A DNA stretch of 64,000 nt from Emcibacteraceae bacterium (lineage in GTDB: Bacteria > Pseudomonadota > Alphaproteobacteria > Sphingomonadales > Emcibacteraceae). Below, piece by piece: positions 39,829-49,365 of this stretch. Location: positions 684,731-748,730 of the forward strand of contig JAWKXO010000002.1 in assembly GCA_041396985.1 (NCBI GenBank). Reading direction: 5' to 3'. Every line of letters begins with the position of its first letter. Within the stretch, counting starts at the first letter, position 1. Below the pieces are notes generated by a model. The model worked only from the letters and a program-made list of their open reading frames with translations, had not been told where the DNA came from and did not search any database. The position numbers were made by a program, and so were the translations under genes.

Positions 39829-40476
39829 ATGCGTGATGATGTCTTTAAAGCAATTGATATTGCTGATGCTGATGCATTAAGAAAAATTCTTGAAAAGGAT
39901 AGCTCTCTGGCATCGGCACGGAGCAACGATGGTCTTTCTGCTGTATTGTTTACGCTCTATATCCGTAAACCGGAATTAACCGATATTTTACTTGAATATA
40001 AACCGGAGCTTGATCAGTTCGATCTGGCCGCCCTTGGCGGCGTCGGGCAGTTGTCGGCACTGATTGCAACAAACAATAAACTTGTTCATGAATATAGTGG
40101 CGATGGTTTTACGGCACTTCATATTGCCAGTTATTTTGGTCAGGCGGAATGTGCGAGGTTACTGCTTGAAAACGGTGCCGATATTGACAAGGTTGCAATG
40201 AATGGCAGCGATTTACGGGCCATTCATAGTGCCGTTGCCGGTTGTCATACTGATGTGGTTAAAGTTCTTATCGAGTTTGAACCGGATATTGATGTTCAGA
40301 TGTTTAGCGGGTTTACGCCGCTGATGTCGGCAGCAGCGCTTGGGAATAAAGAAATTGTTTCAATTTTACTTGAAAAAAATGCCGATCCAAAAATTAAAGC
40401 GGATGATGGACGAATAGCAGAAAGTTTTGCAAGGTCAGCGGGGTATTGTGAACTTGCAGATTTAATTTCCAGCTGA
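39829..40476 (+). CDS. Ankyrin repeat protein
   Basis: A 215-residue protein without a signal peptide. Repeats are recognisable at about 85-115 (DGFTALHIASYFGQAECARLLLENGAD), 121-150 (LRAIHSAVAGCHTDVV) and 155-185 (GFTPLMSAAALGNKEIV); two more degenerate repeats lie in the first 75 residues. Ankyrin arrays bind proteins; no partner can be named. It is the last gene of the ispH operon, starting three bases after rnhA, and ends near a terminator. The position suggests shared expression only. Confidence 0.85.
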   Translation: MRDDVFKAIDIADADALRKILEKDSSLASARSNDGLSAVLFTLYIRKPELTDILLEYKPELDQFDLAALGGVGQLSALIATNNKLVHEYSGDGFTALHIASYFGQAECARLLLENGADIDKVAMNGSDLRAIHSAVAGCHTDVVKVLIEFEPDIDVQMFSGFTPLMSAAALGNKEIVSILLEKNADPKIKADDGRIAESFARSAGYCELADLISS

Positions 40477-40510
40477 GTTATTAGTTCTCAATTTTTATTC
40501 CACATAAAAA

Positions 40511-40541
40511 AAGCCCCCCAGTTCCAAAGAAATGAGGGGCT
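40511..40541 (-). terminator. Rho-independent terminator of the TonB-dependent receptor gene
   Basis: AGCCCC pairs with GGGGCT across a 19-base interval, and on the minus strand a run of seven T follows the stem. A second small hairpin (GAGCA/TGCTC, 40564-40581) lies between it and the gene stop. It may also stop the convergent ankyrin operon. Confidence 0.7.
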
Positions 40542-40600
40542 GATTTTATAGCTTTTAAGCTTGCGAGCAACCGGGGCTGCTCACAACACTTCCAATCAGA

Positions 40601-43327
40601 TTAGAAGTTAGCTTTGATACGTGCATAATATGAACCACCTTGCCAGTCCATACCATCGTTAAAGTATTGACGACCACGTTTCAGGGATGTCTCAACTACC
40701 TCAGGTTGGGATTTTGGGTAGGTGTTCAGAACATTATCGGCACCGACGGTAACCTGGAACTGCTCATTAATATCATATGTCAATGCAAGGTCAAAGAAAA
40801 CTCGACCTGGTTGTTGATCAATACGATAGTCAGATAGAGGAGCATTACTTCCGATGAATACACCATTAGAGTCTAGGCCTTGGTTATCGTCACGAGTAGA
40901 AATCCAACGGGCACGTCCCATAACTGTGATTTTTTCCATATTCCAGTTTGCTGTGAACGATGCTCTGTAAGGAGCTGTTGCATGTTCTTCATTGAACAAG
41001 TTACGATCAGACAGATTATGTTCAGTCAGTCTAACCTGAACGTGAGCTGCAGCAAGTGTTAAACGCAGCGTGCTGCTATCCATATCAACAGTTTGAGTTG
41101 CAACCATTTCAATACCACGAACACGTCTTGAACCTTCGTTAGACGGGAAGTCAACGCCTGTAAGCTGCGCAGCACCCTGGAAACCAGAAGTGGTAATTTG
41201 AGCAAACTCTGCTGGGTAGTCAACCACATCAAATGTTGGTGTACTTGCCAAAGCGTCGCGTAGTTTTACCTGGAATACGTCAACTGTAATATTTGTGCTG
41301 CTGCCTGGAGTAAATATGAAACCGGCAGACAAGTTGCGGGCTAGTTCTGGCCCAACTTGTTTAATACCAAACACTTGACCAGGGATACTGTCAGCTGTGA
41401 AAGTTCCTGTTTGTGTTTGCGATCCGTCAGCACGGAAACCAGTACGAACCTGAGTATTGTTGATCTGGGCTACAGTTGGTGCATGGAAGCCTGTAGAATA
41501 GGCAGCACGAACCGCTAGCAGATCTTCAACTAGTTGAAAACGAGATGCAACTTTCCATGAGAAAGTATCACCAAAGTCAGAGAAGTCTTCGTAACGACCG
41601 GCAACGGCAATGTTGAAAGCTTCAGTAACGTCAGTATCCACATCTACGTAAACAGCGTAGTTATGACGTGAAGCATCAAAGAAAGTATCTGGAGAGAAAC
41701 CACCAAAACCATCAGAGCTGTTGTTCAGGCCAGCACCACCTTCAAGACCTAGGCCTGGATTAGCGGCGGCAAAGCTTGCAAGACTAGGACCAGCAAGTGG
41801 TCCTTGGAACCATGAGTTTTTCTCGCCGACAACATTCTTATATTGTTCAGAACGATATTGAGCACCGAACGCGACGTTCATATTATCAACAGCGTCTGTG
41901 TCAACAGTATAGGTGAAGTCTGCGCTTACTGTACGCTCAGTATTGACTTGTGAACCGATGTAGAATGCAGTTTGGGCACTTCCATAATTAATTGAACCAT
42001 CAGCAGCTTTAGCAGCACCGAGAGATGGGTTCATTGTGTCACTGATGTTATTGTCAACACGGCTGGTACCGATAGATCCGGAAAGATCGTATGTTAAGCC
42101 GTTATCGAATTCACCACGGAAGCCTAAATATGCGCCGATATCCTGGGCATCAATTTCATACCATGGGTTATAACCATTTGGATGAACACCAAGACCAGAG
42201 AACGCCTCCATCCCGTTTGAAACGTAAGGAAGAGTAGGGTTGCCATATGCATCAAGAGGATCGGTAGGATCTACCATTAATCCAAGAAGATAAGCGTTTT
42301 CTCTGAACGCGCGCTCACCATAAAGGTAAGTGTAATCGTTTTGTCCATAGGTTACCAGACGTGAAGCTGATGAGTTACCCCCAACCCCTGGTGTTGAATA
42401 ACCATGAGGAAGACCAGCACGATAGTTGAAAGGCTCTTTCACATGTCTACGACCGAAGTTACCAAAGGTATAAACTTCAGAATTTTCACCTATATCCATT
42501 GCTGAGTTCCAGGTCACTGAGAAATTGGATTGCTCGGCAATACCAAATGGTGCTATTGTATCAGGGTTTAGGTCGCCCGGATCATTAAAAGTAAATCCAG
42601 AAGGATGAACGCCACCATTGGCTTGTTGAATTTCCCACTGTTTAATATGATCAACAGCGTTCAAATGAACTGTTGCACGGTCTGTTGCGTCTGTATGACC
42701 GTATTGTGCTGTTACAGTTAAGAAACCACGATCAGCAAGTGAAATACCAGCTTTAGAAGCCACATTGTAAGCAAATCCGTCACCTTCATAATACTGACTG
42801 AATTGTGCTTCTCCGGAAATTCCTTCTGAATCGTCAAGTGTAATATCTATCACACCAGCAACAGCGTCAGCACCATACTGGGCAGCAGCACCGTCACGAA
42901 GTACTGACAGGCTTTTAATAGAGTTTACAGAAAGTGAACCAACGTCAGCTGACTGCCAACCGTCTGTATGAATGATCGCATTACGATGCATGCGCTTACC
43001 ATTAAGAAGGGTAAGGATTTCGCCGTTATTTAGGCCGCGTAGTGATGAAGTACGGACAAGTGTGTTTGCATCGCCAACTGCAGAACGGCTAACCACATAG
43101 GATGGTGATACCGCAGCGATAGCATCTTTCAAGTTGAGGGATGGCGTAGCTTCCAGCTCAGTAGCTTGAACCACGTCAACCGGAACGTTGGAATCAAGAG
43201 CCGTACGACCCTTCACCCGTGAACCAACAACTGTCAACACATCTTCATTTTGTGCTTGCTGGGCAGAAGCCAGATCAGCAGCAACAAGTGAAGGTAGGCT
43301 AACAGATAAGAGTAGTAATTTTTTCAT
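40601..43327 (-). CDS. TonB-dependent outer-membrane receptor
   Basis: A 908-residue outer-membrane receptor. The signal peptide ends around LASAQQ. A TonB-box-like stretch (EDVLTVVG) is followed by the plug domain with SLRGLNNGEILTLLNGKR and VLRDGAAAQYGADAVAGVI, then a long beta-barrel ending in YARIKANF, a terminal aromatic residue as in barrel proteins. I placed the start at 43327, where the ATG gives a normal signal peptide behind GGAGG; the frame is open to 43378. No transport, regulator or binding-protein gene lies next to it, so the ligand is unknown. It is transcribed alone with its own terminator. Confidence 0.9.
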   Translation of the reverse strand: MKKLLLLSVSLPSLVAADLASAQQAQNEDVLTVVGSRVKGRTALDSNVPVDVVQATELEATPSLNLKDAIAAVSPSYVVSRSAVGDANTLVRTSSLRGLNNGEILTLLNGKRMHRNAIIHTDGWQSADVGSLSVNSIKSLSVLRDGAAAQYGADAVAGVIDITLDDSEGISGEAQFSQYYEGDGFAYNVASKAGISLADRGFLTVTAQYGHTDATDRATVHLNAVDHIKQWEIQQANGGVHPSGFTFNDPGDLNPDTIAPFGIAEQSNFSVTWNSAMDIGENSEVYTFGNFGRRHVKEPFNYRAGLPHGYSTPGVGGNSSASRLVTYGQNDYTYLYGERAFRENAYLLGLMVDPTDPLDAYGNPTLPYVSNGMEAFSGLGVHPNGYNPWYEIDAQDIGAYLGFRGEFDNGLTYDLSGSIGTSRVDNNISDTMNPSLGAAKAADGSINYGSAQTAFYIGSQVNTERTVSADFTYTVDTDAVDNMNVAFGAQYRSEQYKNVVGEKNSWFQGPLAGPSLASFAAANPGLGLEGGAGLNNSSDGFGGFSPDTFFDASRHNYAVYVDVDTDVTEAFNIAVAGRYEDFSDFGDTFSWKVASRFQLVEDLLAVRAAYSTGFHAPTVAQINNTQVRTGFRADGSQTQTGTFTADSIPGQVFGIKQVGPELARNLSAGFIFTPGSSTNITVDVFQVKLRDALASTPTFDVVDYPAEFAQITTSGFQGAAQLTGVDFPSNEGSRRVRGIEMVATQTVDMDSSTLRLTLAAAHVQVRLTEHNLSDRNLFNEEHATAPYRASFTANWNMEKITVMGRARWISTRDDNQGLDSNGVFIGSNAPLSDYRIDQQPGRVFFDLALTYDINEQFQVTVGADNVLNTYPKSQPEVVETSLKRGRQYFNDGMDWQGGSYYARIKANF

Positions 43328-43786
43328 ATCTAATATTTCCTCCCAAAAAGTTAAACGTACTGGAATCAGAACATTCAACTGATTGTGTTTAAAATTCTAG
43401 AGCCCTATCATTACTAAAATAAGACTCCGCTAAAGGCCGGATATAATATTTCAATTAGAATATATTATCCCCTAACCAATTGGTGTATATGGTAAAAATG
43501 AAAAAATAAAGCTGCATCCTAAGCAATAACTCATACTAAAAAAACACTGAATTACTTACGACGTGGACGCATTTAGTTTCCCTATTACATATTCCACTAC
43601 GAATCTATTTATATGAAATTCTGATGGAAATCAAACAATTACTCCCCTAAAAGGGGATTTATAAGTAAAATTTGATGTAAATTTGCAATACTGTGTTAAA
43701 AAAGCAACAGTAAATTTACATAAACCAATAAAATCAAGGAGATATAGGTGATTTTAGTCTAAATCAGGACTAAAGCTATGCAAAAT
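43328..43786. other. 459-base non-coding gap between TonB receptor and yqgE
   Basis: No plausible gene. The half next to the receptor is AT-rich and includes candidate -10 like stretches (TATAAT-like around 43440-43470) but no pair I would call a promoter. The other half has three inverted repeats: CCCCT/AGGGG at about 43634-43647, the long one at 43675-43721, and TTTAGTC/GACTAAA at about 43753-43774. An AAGGAG followed by GTG at 43749 leads only to a four-codon frame. Confidence 0.7.
43675..43721. repeat. Long imperfect inverted repeat in the receptor/yqgE gap
   Basis: ATGTAAATTT (43675-43684) and AAATTTACAT (43712-43721) are perfect inverted arms; inside them ACTGT (43690-43694) and ACAGT (43707-43711) also pair, with a five-base bulge on one side and a 12-base loop. 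It has no T tract, so it is more likely a regulatory dyad or mRNA 3' structure than a terminator. Confidence 0.65.
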
Positions 43787-44368
43787 TTAGGCGTTACCAT
43801 ATTCCGTCGATAGCATAGACATATCAACGCCAAGCTTTGCCATTGCCCTTGGTAATTTGAGGTCCAGCTTGGTTCTGAAGACCAGTTCATCGTCTGCTTC
43901 AATAGAAAGCCAGCTGTTTCTGAGTATCTCATTTTCCAGTTGACCACGCCCCCATCCTGAAAAGCCGAGGGCAATTAAATAATCCTTCGGACCTTCTCCG
44001 CAGGCTATGGCCGTTAAAATATCGATCGTTGCGGTAAGGGCAATTGTTTCTGAAATGATAAGTGTGGATTCCTGCACATAATCAGCACTGTGCAAAATAA
44101 AGCCGCGTCCCGATTCCACCGGACCCCCTTCATGGAGTGGTATGTTTTTTAAGGGCGTCTCCGGCCTGTTCTTTGTCACACAGTCAATGTTCAGCTGTTT
44201 TAACAGGTCAGGAAAATCAATATTTTCGCAGTATTTGTTGATTACCAACCCCATTGCGCCTTCTTCGGTATGGGTGCAGATATAAATGACTGTGCTTTCA
44301 AATCTAGGGTCGGTCATGCCGGGCATTGATAGCAATAACTGCCCGTTTAAAAATCCTTTTTTTGCCAA
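43787..44368 (-). CDS. yqgE: YqgE/AlgH family protein (UPF0301)
   Basis: A 193-residue protein of a widespread family of unknown function. It shows the hallmark opening GQLLLSMPGMTDPRF, then GAMGLVINK, the GGPV segment and GFSGWGRGQLE. The start is TTG at 44368 (translated MAKKGFLNG) with GGAAAG just upstream; the next ATG would cut into the conserved part. No role is established beyond links to cell-surface regulation in pseudomonads. Confidence 0.9.
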   Translation of the reverse strand: MAKKGFLNGQLLLSMPGMTDPRFESTVIYICTHTEEGAMGLVINKYCENIDFPDLLKQLNIDCVTKNRPETPLKNIPLHEGGPVESGRGFILHSADYVQESTLIISETIALTATIDILTAIACGEGPKDYLIALGFSGWGRGQLENEILRNSWLSIEADDELVFRTKLDLKLPRAMAKLGVDMSMLSTEYGNA

Positions 44369-44546
44369 GACTGCTTTCCAGTTAAAGTGTATTTTACACT
44401 GTTCAAATAGAAGATATCATAATAATAATTCATTTTGGGAGGGTCAAGCTGTATAAAACCGAGAAGAAGGTCCTTTTCTAAATAAGAAGAGTTCAAATCT
44501 ATTACTGGAAACATAATAATTTCGTTGTGACAGCAAAAGAGGTAAC

Positions 44547-45943
44547 ATGTCTAAAGAATTAATAGTCCTTATTACTCTGATCATTTATATATGTCTTTTG
44601 ATAACACTGGGTTTTTTTGGAAGCCGCAGAACACATAATAACACTGATTTCTTTATTGGTGGACGTACATTAGGTCCCTTGGTCGCCTCCATGAGTTATG
44701 TTGCCAGTTCCGCTTCGGCATGGGTTCTGCTTGGATTAAGCGGAATAGGATATATGGCAGGTGTATCAGCGCTTTGGATTGTGCCAGGGTTAATCCTTGG
44801 TCATGGATTTTCCTGGATTTGGGCGGCACCTAGACTTCAAAAATTATCTCATCAGGAAAAATTGGTAACTGTAACCGATCTGCTTATTTTTGAAGGGACA
44901 AAACAAACAAAAAAGCATATCCGTATTTTTACAGCCATAATTATCATTTTCTGTTTCATGTTCTATGTTGCGGCGCAATTACAGGCAGCCGGTGGAACAT
45001 TTGCCGTTACATTTAATCTATCTTTGAAAAGCAGTATATTGCTGGGTGGCCTGGTGATCGCATCATATACTATGCTTGGTGGGTTCTGGGCTGTGAGCCT
45101 GACGGATACTCTGCAAGGTACTTTAATGATGGTGGCGTCTTTGTTGCTTCCAACACTTGCCCTTATTGAAGTTGGCGGTATCGGGGAATTCTGGCAAAGC
45201 TACCATAACATTGCAACACCAGCACAATTATCACCGGGTGGATCAAATAGTGGTTTTATGCTTGGTGGCTTTATCATAGGCAGTATGTCAATCGGTCTGG
45301 GGCGATAGGTCAACCCCATCTTTAACCAGATTTATGTCGATGAAAAGTGATCGGAAGATGCTGGCTCAGATGACGCTATTGGTTGTTTTGCAATCAGTAT
45401 GACGGGGATGATTATACTGGGGAATGTGCGGAAAAATAATGGTTTCTGAAATTTCCAATACGGAAAATATATTTTTTATGATGACTGACAATCTGTGCCG
45501 GCATTCTGGGTGGTGTTATGGTGGCGGCTGTCTTGGTCGTTCTTTCAACCGCAGACAGTCAGCTTTTGGTAAGTGCGTCTTCAATTGCCCATGACTTGAT
45601 GGGTGAAGCGGATGAAGGACATAGCCGCCTTTTTGTTTCAAGAATTGTAATTGCAGTATTATGCATATTTGCCGTGATAACAGCAATTTATTTACCAAGC
45701 GATATATTCTCAAGAGTGTTATTCGCCTGGAATGGGCTTGGCGCCAGTATTGGGCCGGTTGTCATTATACGCCTGTCGGGAGTTAAGCCGGACCCAAAGA
45801 TGATATTGCCATCAATGATTATTGGGTTTGTACTGACAATCATCTTTTTTCTTCAGCCGGATGCCCCAGGTGATTTTACGGAAAGAACTGTGCCATTTAT
45901 CATTTGTCTTGTGTTATTATATTTAAGCAGGAAAAAATCATAA
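44547..45943 (+). pseudogene. putP: Broken Na+/solute symporter (PutP-like, SSS family)
   Basis: An intact N-terminal part (44547-45308, 253 residues; starts MSKELIVLITLIIYICLL with GGRTLGPLVASMSYVASSASAW) ends at TAG. A C-terminal part (45518-45943) is again open, with STADSQLLVSASSIAHDLMG. Between them homologous pieces appear in changing frames: GQPHL at 45308, RFMSMKSDRKMLAQMTLL from 45328, MTGMIILG from 45399, CGKIMVSEISNTENIFFMMTDNL from 45427 and AGILGGVMVAAV from 45497. The joined length fits the roughly 490-residue sodium/proline symporter. At least five frame changes in about 200 bases mean no full protein is made, unless these are sequencing errors. Confidence 0.88.
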
Positions 45944-45972
45944 GGTGTAAATAATGAATATATTGCACCTTA
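45941..45972 (+). terminator. Stem-loop at the end of the symporter pseudogene
   Basis: TAAGGTGTAA pairs with TTGCACCTTA (one G-T wobble) and includes the stop codon. The sequence after it is T/A-rich but has no unbroken T run, so termination is plausible rather than certain. Confidence 0.45.
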
Positions 45973-46049
45973 TTGTATTATATTTATATATTAAGTAAAA
46001 CCAAATTTAATCAGGTTCTGTTTTAAAAATAAATTGAAGGAATTTTGAT

Positions 46050-46997
46050 ATGTTAATTGATGGGTCTAATGTCTTTGCAATCGTACTGGTTCTGCTGGTT
46101 ATTTATTTATTTTTTGCGGGGGTTAAAACAGTTTCACAAGGCTATAACTATACCGTAGAAAGATTTGGAAGATATACCAAAACACTGTCACCAGGATTTC
46201 ACCTGATCGTACCATTTTTCGATAAAATCGGTTATAAGATGAATATGAAGGAACAGGTCCTTGATATTCCATCGCAGGAAGTAATCACCAAGGATAACGC
46301 AATGGTAACTGCCAACGGCGTGGTTTTTTTCCAGGTAATTGATGCTGCACGGGCAAGTTATGAGGTTCATGATTTATACACGGCAATACTGAACCTGACG
46401 ATGACGAACTTGCGGACCGTAATGGGCTCCATGGATCTGGATCAGCTGCTATCCTTGCGGGATCAAATCAATGCAAAATTGCTGGATGTTGTTGATGAAG
46501 CAACACAGCCATGGGGCATAAAAGTCACCCGTATTGAGATCAAGGATATTGAGCCACCAAGAGATATTGTTGATGCGATGGCGAGACAAATGAAAGCAGA
46601 ACGTATTAAGCGTGCCAACATTCTTGAAGCGGAAGGACTAAGACAGTCGGAAATATTGCGTGCAGAAGGCGAGAAACAGGCCGCCATTCTTGAGGCTGAA
46701 GGTCGCCGCGAATCTGCTTATCGTGATGCTGAGGCGCGGGAGAGAGAGGCCGAGGCTGAAGCAAAAGCAACAGACATGGTTTCAATGGCTATTGCAAAAG
46801 GTGATCCGCAGGCCATCAATTATTTTATTGCTCAAAAATATGTTGAGGCACTGGGTAAATTTGCCAATTCCAGGAATGAGAAGCTGGTGTTTATGCCGCT
46901 TGAGGCCAGCGGTGTCATCGGTGCGCTTGGCGGAATGACGGACATGCTGAAAAATTTGAACATAAAAACCGAAGATAAAGATGGTCATTTGCCTTAA
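46050..46997 (+). CDS. SPFH/band 7 membrane protein (QmcA-like)
   Basis: A 315-residue protein with one N-terminal transmembrane helix (about 8-25) and an SPFH domain: TVERFGRYTKTLSPGFHLIVPFFD, then QEVITKDNAMVTANGVVFFQV. A long charged helix rich in Ala, Glu and Arg (about 190-250; ILRAEGEKQAAILEAEGRRE) follows, as in stomatins that build membrane-associated rings. It is paired with an NfeD-type gene 29 bases downstream, the usual partner of this group. Work on relatives points to membrane quality control with FtsH, but this is by family only. Confidence 0.9.
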   Translation: MLIDGSNVFAIVLVLLVIYLFFAGVKTVSQGYNYTVERFGRYTKTLSPGFHLIVPFFDKIGYKMNMKEQVLDIPSQEVITKDNAMVTANGVVFFQVIDAARASYEVHDLYTAILNLTMTNLRTVMGSMDLDQLLSLRDQINAKLLDVVDEATQPWGIKVTRIEIKDIEPPRDIVDAMARQMKAERIKRANILEAEGLRQSEILRAEGEKQAAILEAEGRRESAYRDAEAREREAEAEAKATDMVSMAIAKGDPQAINYFIAQKYVEALGKFANSRNEKLVFMPLEASGVIGALGGMTDMLKNLNIKTEDKDGHLP

Positions 46998-47026
46998 GGC
47001 AGTCACATTCCGGAAAGGAAAATTAA

Positions 47027-47473
47027 ATGTTGGAAAATTTTGAATTTAATTACTGGTTCTGGTTTGTATTGACTCTGGTACTTCTTGGGCTCGAAATGAT
47101 GGTGCCCGGAGTCATTTTTTTGTGGCTGGCCATTGCAGCTATTTTTGTTGGCGGGATCGTTTATATTGATGGGGCAATTGGCTGGGAAGTGCAATTCGTT
47201 ATTTTCTCAGTTCTCGGTATAATCAGCGTTTATGCAGGTCGTAATTATCTTAAAAAAAATCCGATCAAAAGCGAGGATGAAAATCTGAATGTTCGTGGTG
47301 CCCGTTATATTGGCAAAAAGTATAAACTTGAAAGAGCCTTGGTAAATGGCGAAGGAAAAATTCGCATTGGTGATACCCTGTGGCTGGTGCGTGGAGATTT
47401 TGATGGTGAAGTTGGCATGACAGTCAGGGTTACGGGATCAGATGGAACAGTGTTGTTGGTAGAGCCTTTATAA
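47027..47473 (+). CDS. NfeD-family membrane protein
   Basis: A 148-residue protein with two to three hydrophobic segments at the N-terminus (about 9-26, 28-46, 52-72) and a C-terminal OB-fold: NVRGARYIGKKYKLERALVNG, IGDTLWLVRG and VRVTGSDGTVLLV. This is the short NfeD type that partners SPFH proteins. GGAAAGGA lies upstream of the ATG. It ends 11 bases from the convergent DUF3775 gene. Confidence 0.88.
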   Translation: MLENFEFNYWFWFVLTLVLLGLEMMVPGVIFLWLAIAAIFVGGIVYIDGAIGWEVQFVIFSVLGIISVYAGRNYLKKNPIKSEDENLNVRGARYIGKKYKLERALVNGEGKIRIGDTLWLVRGDFDGEVGMTVRVTGSDGTVLLVEPL

Positions 47474-47484
47474 AAAAACTGTAT

Positions 47485-47904
47485 CTATTCTTCGTCATCA
47501 TCACTTAATTGTGTCAGGCCTTCCTCAAGATAATCAGGCAGCAACGGACTATCAATCAGATATTCTGCTGTATGTTTGTTGCTTGCCTCCTTTGCATCTT
47601 CAATAGCCAGTTCAAATTCTTCGGGGCCATAAGTGCCTCGCCCAATCCACATTAGGGCAACTAGGGCATGTTTTTCGTCTTCATTTAAGGCCTCAATCGC
47701 GCCTTTCAGTTCCATATAAGCGCTGTCCTGGGCGTGCTCCTCAGACTTATAACTATCCAAAGAACCAGCCAGACTATGTTCAGTATAATTGTCTGAATTA
47801 TATCCCTCTGACAATTCTTCGCTGACCATAGCAAGGGAGCCTTCGCGAAATTCTCTGGCCATTGAAATAATAAATTCTACTTTTTCCTGGCTTATCGGAA
47901 TCAT
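47485..47904 (-). CDS. DUF3775-type protein
   Basis: A 139-residue acidic cytoplasmic protein. The segment LNEDEKHALVALMWIGRGTYGPEEFELAIEDA matches the DUF3775 pattern as I recall it, with a helical N-terminus beginning PISQEKVEFIISMA. No catalytic motif is seen and the function is unknown. It is convergent with the NfeD gene and separated from the following GST operon by a 159-base gap, so it is monocistronic. Confidence 0.78.
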   Translation of the reverse strand: MIPISQEKVEFIISMAREFREGSLAMVSEELSEGYNSDNYTEHSLAGSLDSYKSEEHAQDSAYMELKGAIEALNEDEKHALVALMWIGRGTYGPEEFELAIEDAKEASNKHTAEYLIDSPLLPDYLEEGLTQLSDDDEE

Positions 47905-48063
47905 TTGTTCACCTGTATAATAAATATCTTACGCTTTGAGAGTTAACATCAATCCCTGATGATATTAATGACTTAAATCAACTTTCTGGCCTATTTGTGA
48001 CCAAAATAACTAAGGAATATCCTTTTGCCCTATCAACTTAAAATAAATATAGGAGGCGCGGGT

Positions 48064-48702
48064 TCACGGGAAATATATCGTTTCGATTTCCGGCTTCCAT
48101 TGATCATATTTAAACATGATATTTTTAAATATGTCAGAATTCAAGTGCCATTCAAGCCAGTTTTGAAGCATTGGATAGGGAAGATTATCAAAGTAATTTT
48201 TATCAACGAATGCAAACTGCCTTATGAATGGAAAAATAGCCAGATCGGTAACGGTCATTTGGGAGGCACTCAGAAAGGATTTGCATTCAAGCCTTTTTTC
48301 AAGAAGTTCCAGAAAAAACTCTCCATTTTGTCTATGCTCTTCTTTGGAAAGTTCCTGGTTTCTGCTGGAATATTTATATTTATCAAGGTGCTGTTTAAAT
48401 TTGAAATCATTGACTTCAACCAACGCATTCATTTCATCCAGATAACTTTTCCAGCAATGAGGGTCGCTTTGATTGATCGCCCAGCAAATAATATCATGGC
48501 TTTCGTCTATGACAGTACCATCAGCAAGCTGTAAAACCGGAACGGTTCCCTTGGCAGAAATTTTAAGCATTTCATCGGGTTTATCTCTTAAGACCACCTC
48601 ACGAAGTTCACATTTTATTTTGCAAGCATATAATACCAGCCTTGCCCTCATGGCATAGGGACATCTCCTAAAGCTATAAAGAATGGGATATGGATTAGTC
48701 AT
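48064..48702 (-). CDS. Glutathione S-transferase family protein
   Basis: A 212-residue protein with a thioredoxin-fold N-terminal domain: YSFRRCPYAMRAR places a CPYA motif at the redox/glutathione site, and KGTVPVLQLADGTVIDES carries the conserved cis-proline and glutathione-binding loop. The all-helical C-terminal domain follows. It overlaps thiE by four bases, so it is the tail of the folC/thiE transcript. Substrate unknown. Confidence 0.85.
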   Translation of the reverse strand: MTNPYPILYSFRRCPYAMRARLVLYACKIKCELREVVLRDKPDEMLKISAKGTVPVLQLADGTVIDESHDIICWAINQSDPHCWKSYLDEMNALVEVNDFKFKQHLDKYKYSSRNQELSKEEHRQNGEFFLELLEKRLECKSFLSASQMTVTDLAIFPFIRQFAFVDKNYFDNLPYPMLQNWLEWHLNSDIFKNIMFKYDQWKPEIETIYFP

Positions 48703-49322
48703 TTATTTAATATTTTGTTGATTTTCCTAACGGCTTCTGCAGGACCGTCAGCATCATCCCATACACCTGAACAGACAGCTATAAAATCAGCGCCGGCGTC
48801 TGCCATTTCAGCAGCATTATCCGCATTAATCCCCCCTATGGCAACGCATGGAATTTCAAATAACTCCTGCCACCATCTTAAAATTTCAGGGTCAGCTTTC
48901 GTTGTGATTATTTTAGTGTTTGTTGGATAAAAAGCGCCAAAGGCAACATAATCAGCCCCTTGCTCGCCAGCAATCATTGAAAGATGCTTACTGTTTTTGC
49001 AGGTAACTCCCACAATCCGGTCTTCACCGACAATGGTGCGGGCTTCGTTATAGGATATATCTTCCTGGCCTATATGGACGCCATCTGCACCGACTTTCCT
49101 TGCAATATCTGCCCTGTCATTGATGATAAGGGCGACATCTCGCGCATGGCAAATAGGCATCAGTTTTTTTGCAGCGAGTATGATATCTTCATCATAACTT
49201 TCTTTCATCCTCAGTTGAAGACTGGCTACATCTCCCGCTTCAAGCGTTTCTTTTAAAGTTATGGCAAAACTTTCAAGGTCAAATTTGGAAGGTGTGATAA
49301 GGTAAAGGCGTGTGTCAGACAT
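48699..49322 (-). CDS. thiE: Thiamine-phosphate synthase
   Basis: A 207-residue TIM-barrel enzyme that joins HMP-pyrophosphate and thiazole phosphate. Conserved stretches include QLRMKE, the IINDRADIARKVGADGVHIGQED block and VAIGGINADNAAEMADAGADFIAV. No TPP riboswitch is visible upstream and no other thiamine gene is adjacent. It overlaps the GST gene by four bases and lies 43 bases after folC. Confidence 0.92.
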   Translation of the reverse strand: MSDTRLYLITPSKFDLESFAITLKETLEAGDVASLQLRMKESYDEDIILAAKKLMPICHARDVALIINDRADIARKVGADGVHIGQEDISYNEARTIVGEDRIVGVTCKNSKHLSMIAGEQGADYVAFGAFYPTNTKIITTKADPEILRWWQELFEIPCVAIGGINADNAAEMADAGADFIAVCSGVWDDADGPAEAVRKINKILNK

Positions 49323-49365
49323 AATTGGGACCTGTTTTGTTGAACTGATAATATATTATCAGGCA

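Noticed and set aside
43675..43721. Transposon end or CRISPR-like repeat.
   Set aside because: It is a single inverted repeat, with no transposase, target duplication or repeated units nearby.
45303..45500. Programmed ribosomal frameshifting in the symporter gene.
   Set aside because: At least five changes in both directions within 200 bases and no single slippery site cannot be read through in any known programmed mechanism.
48025..48534. A 169-residue plus-strand frame.
   Set aside because: It lies almost entirely opposite the GST-like gene, whose thioredoxin-fold motifs show the minus strand is coding.
49323..49365. A TPP riboswitch before thiE.
   Set aside because: The gap to folC is only 43 bases and contains no thi-box sequence.
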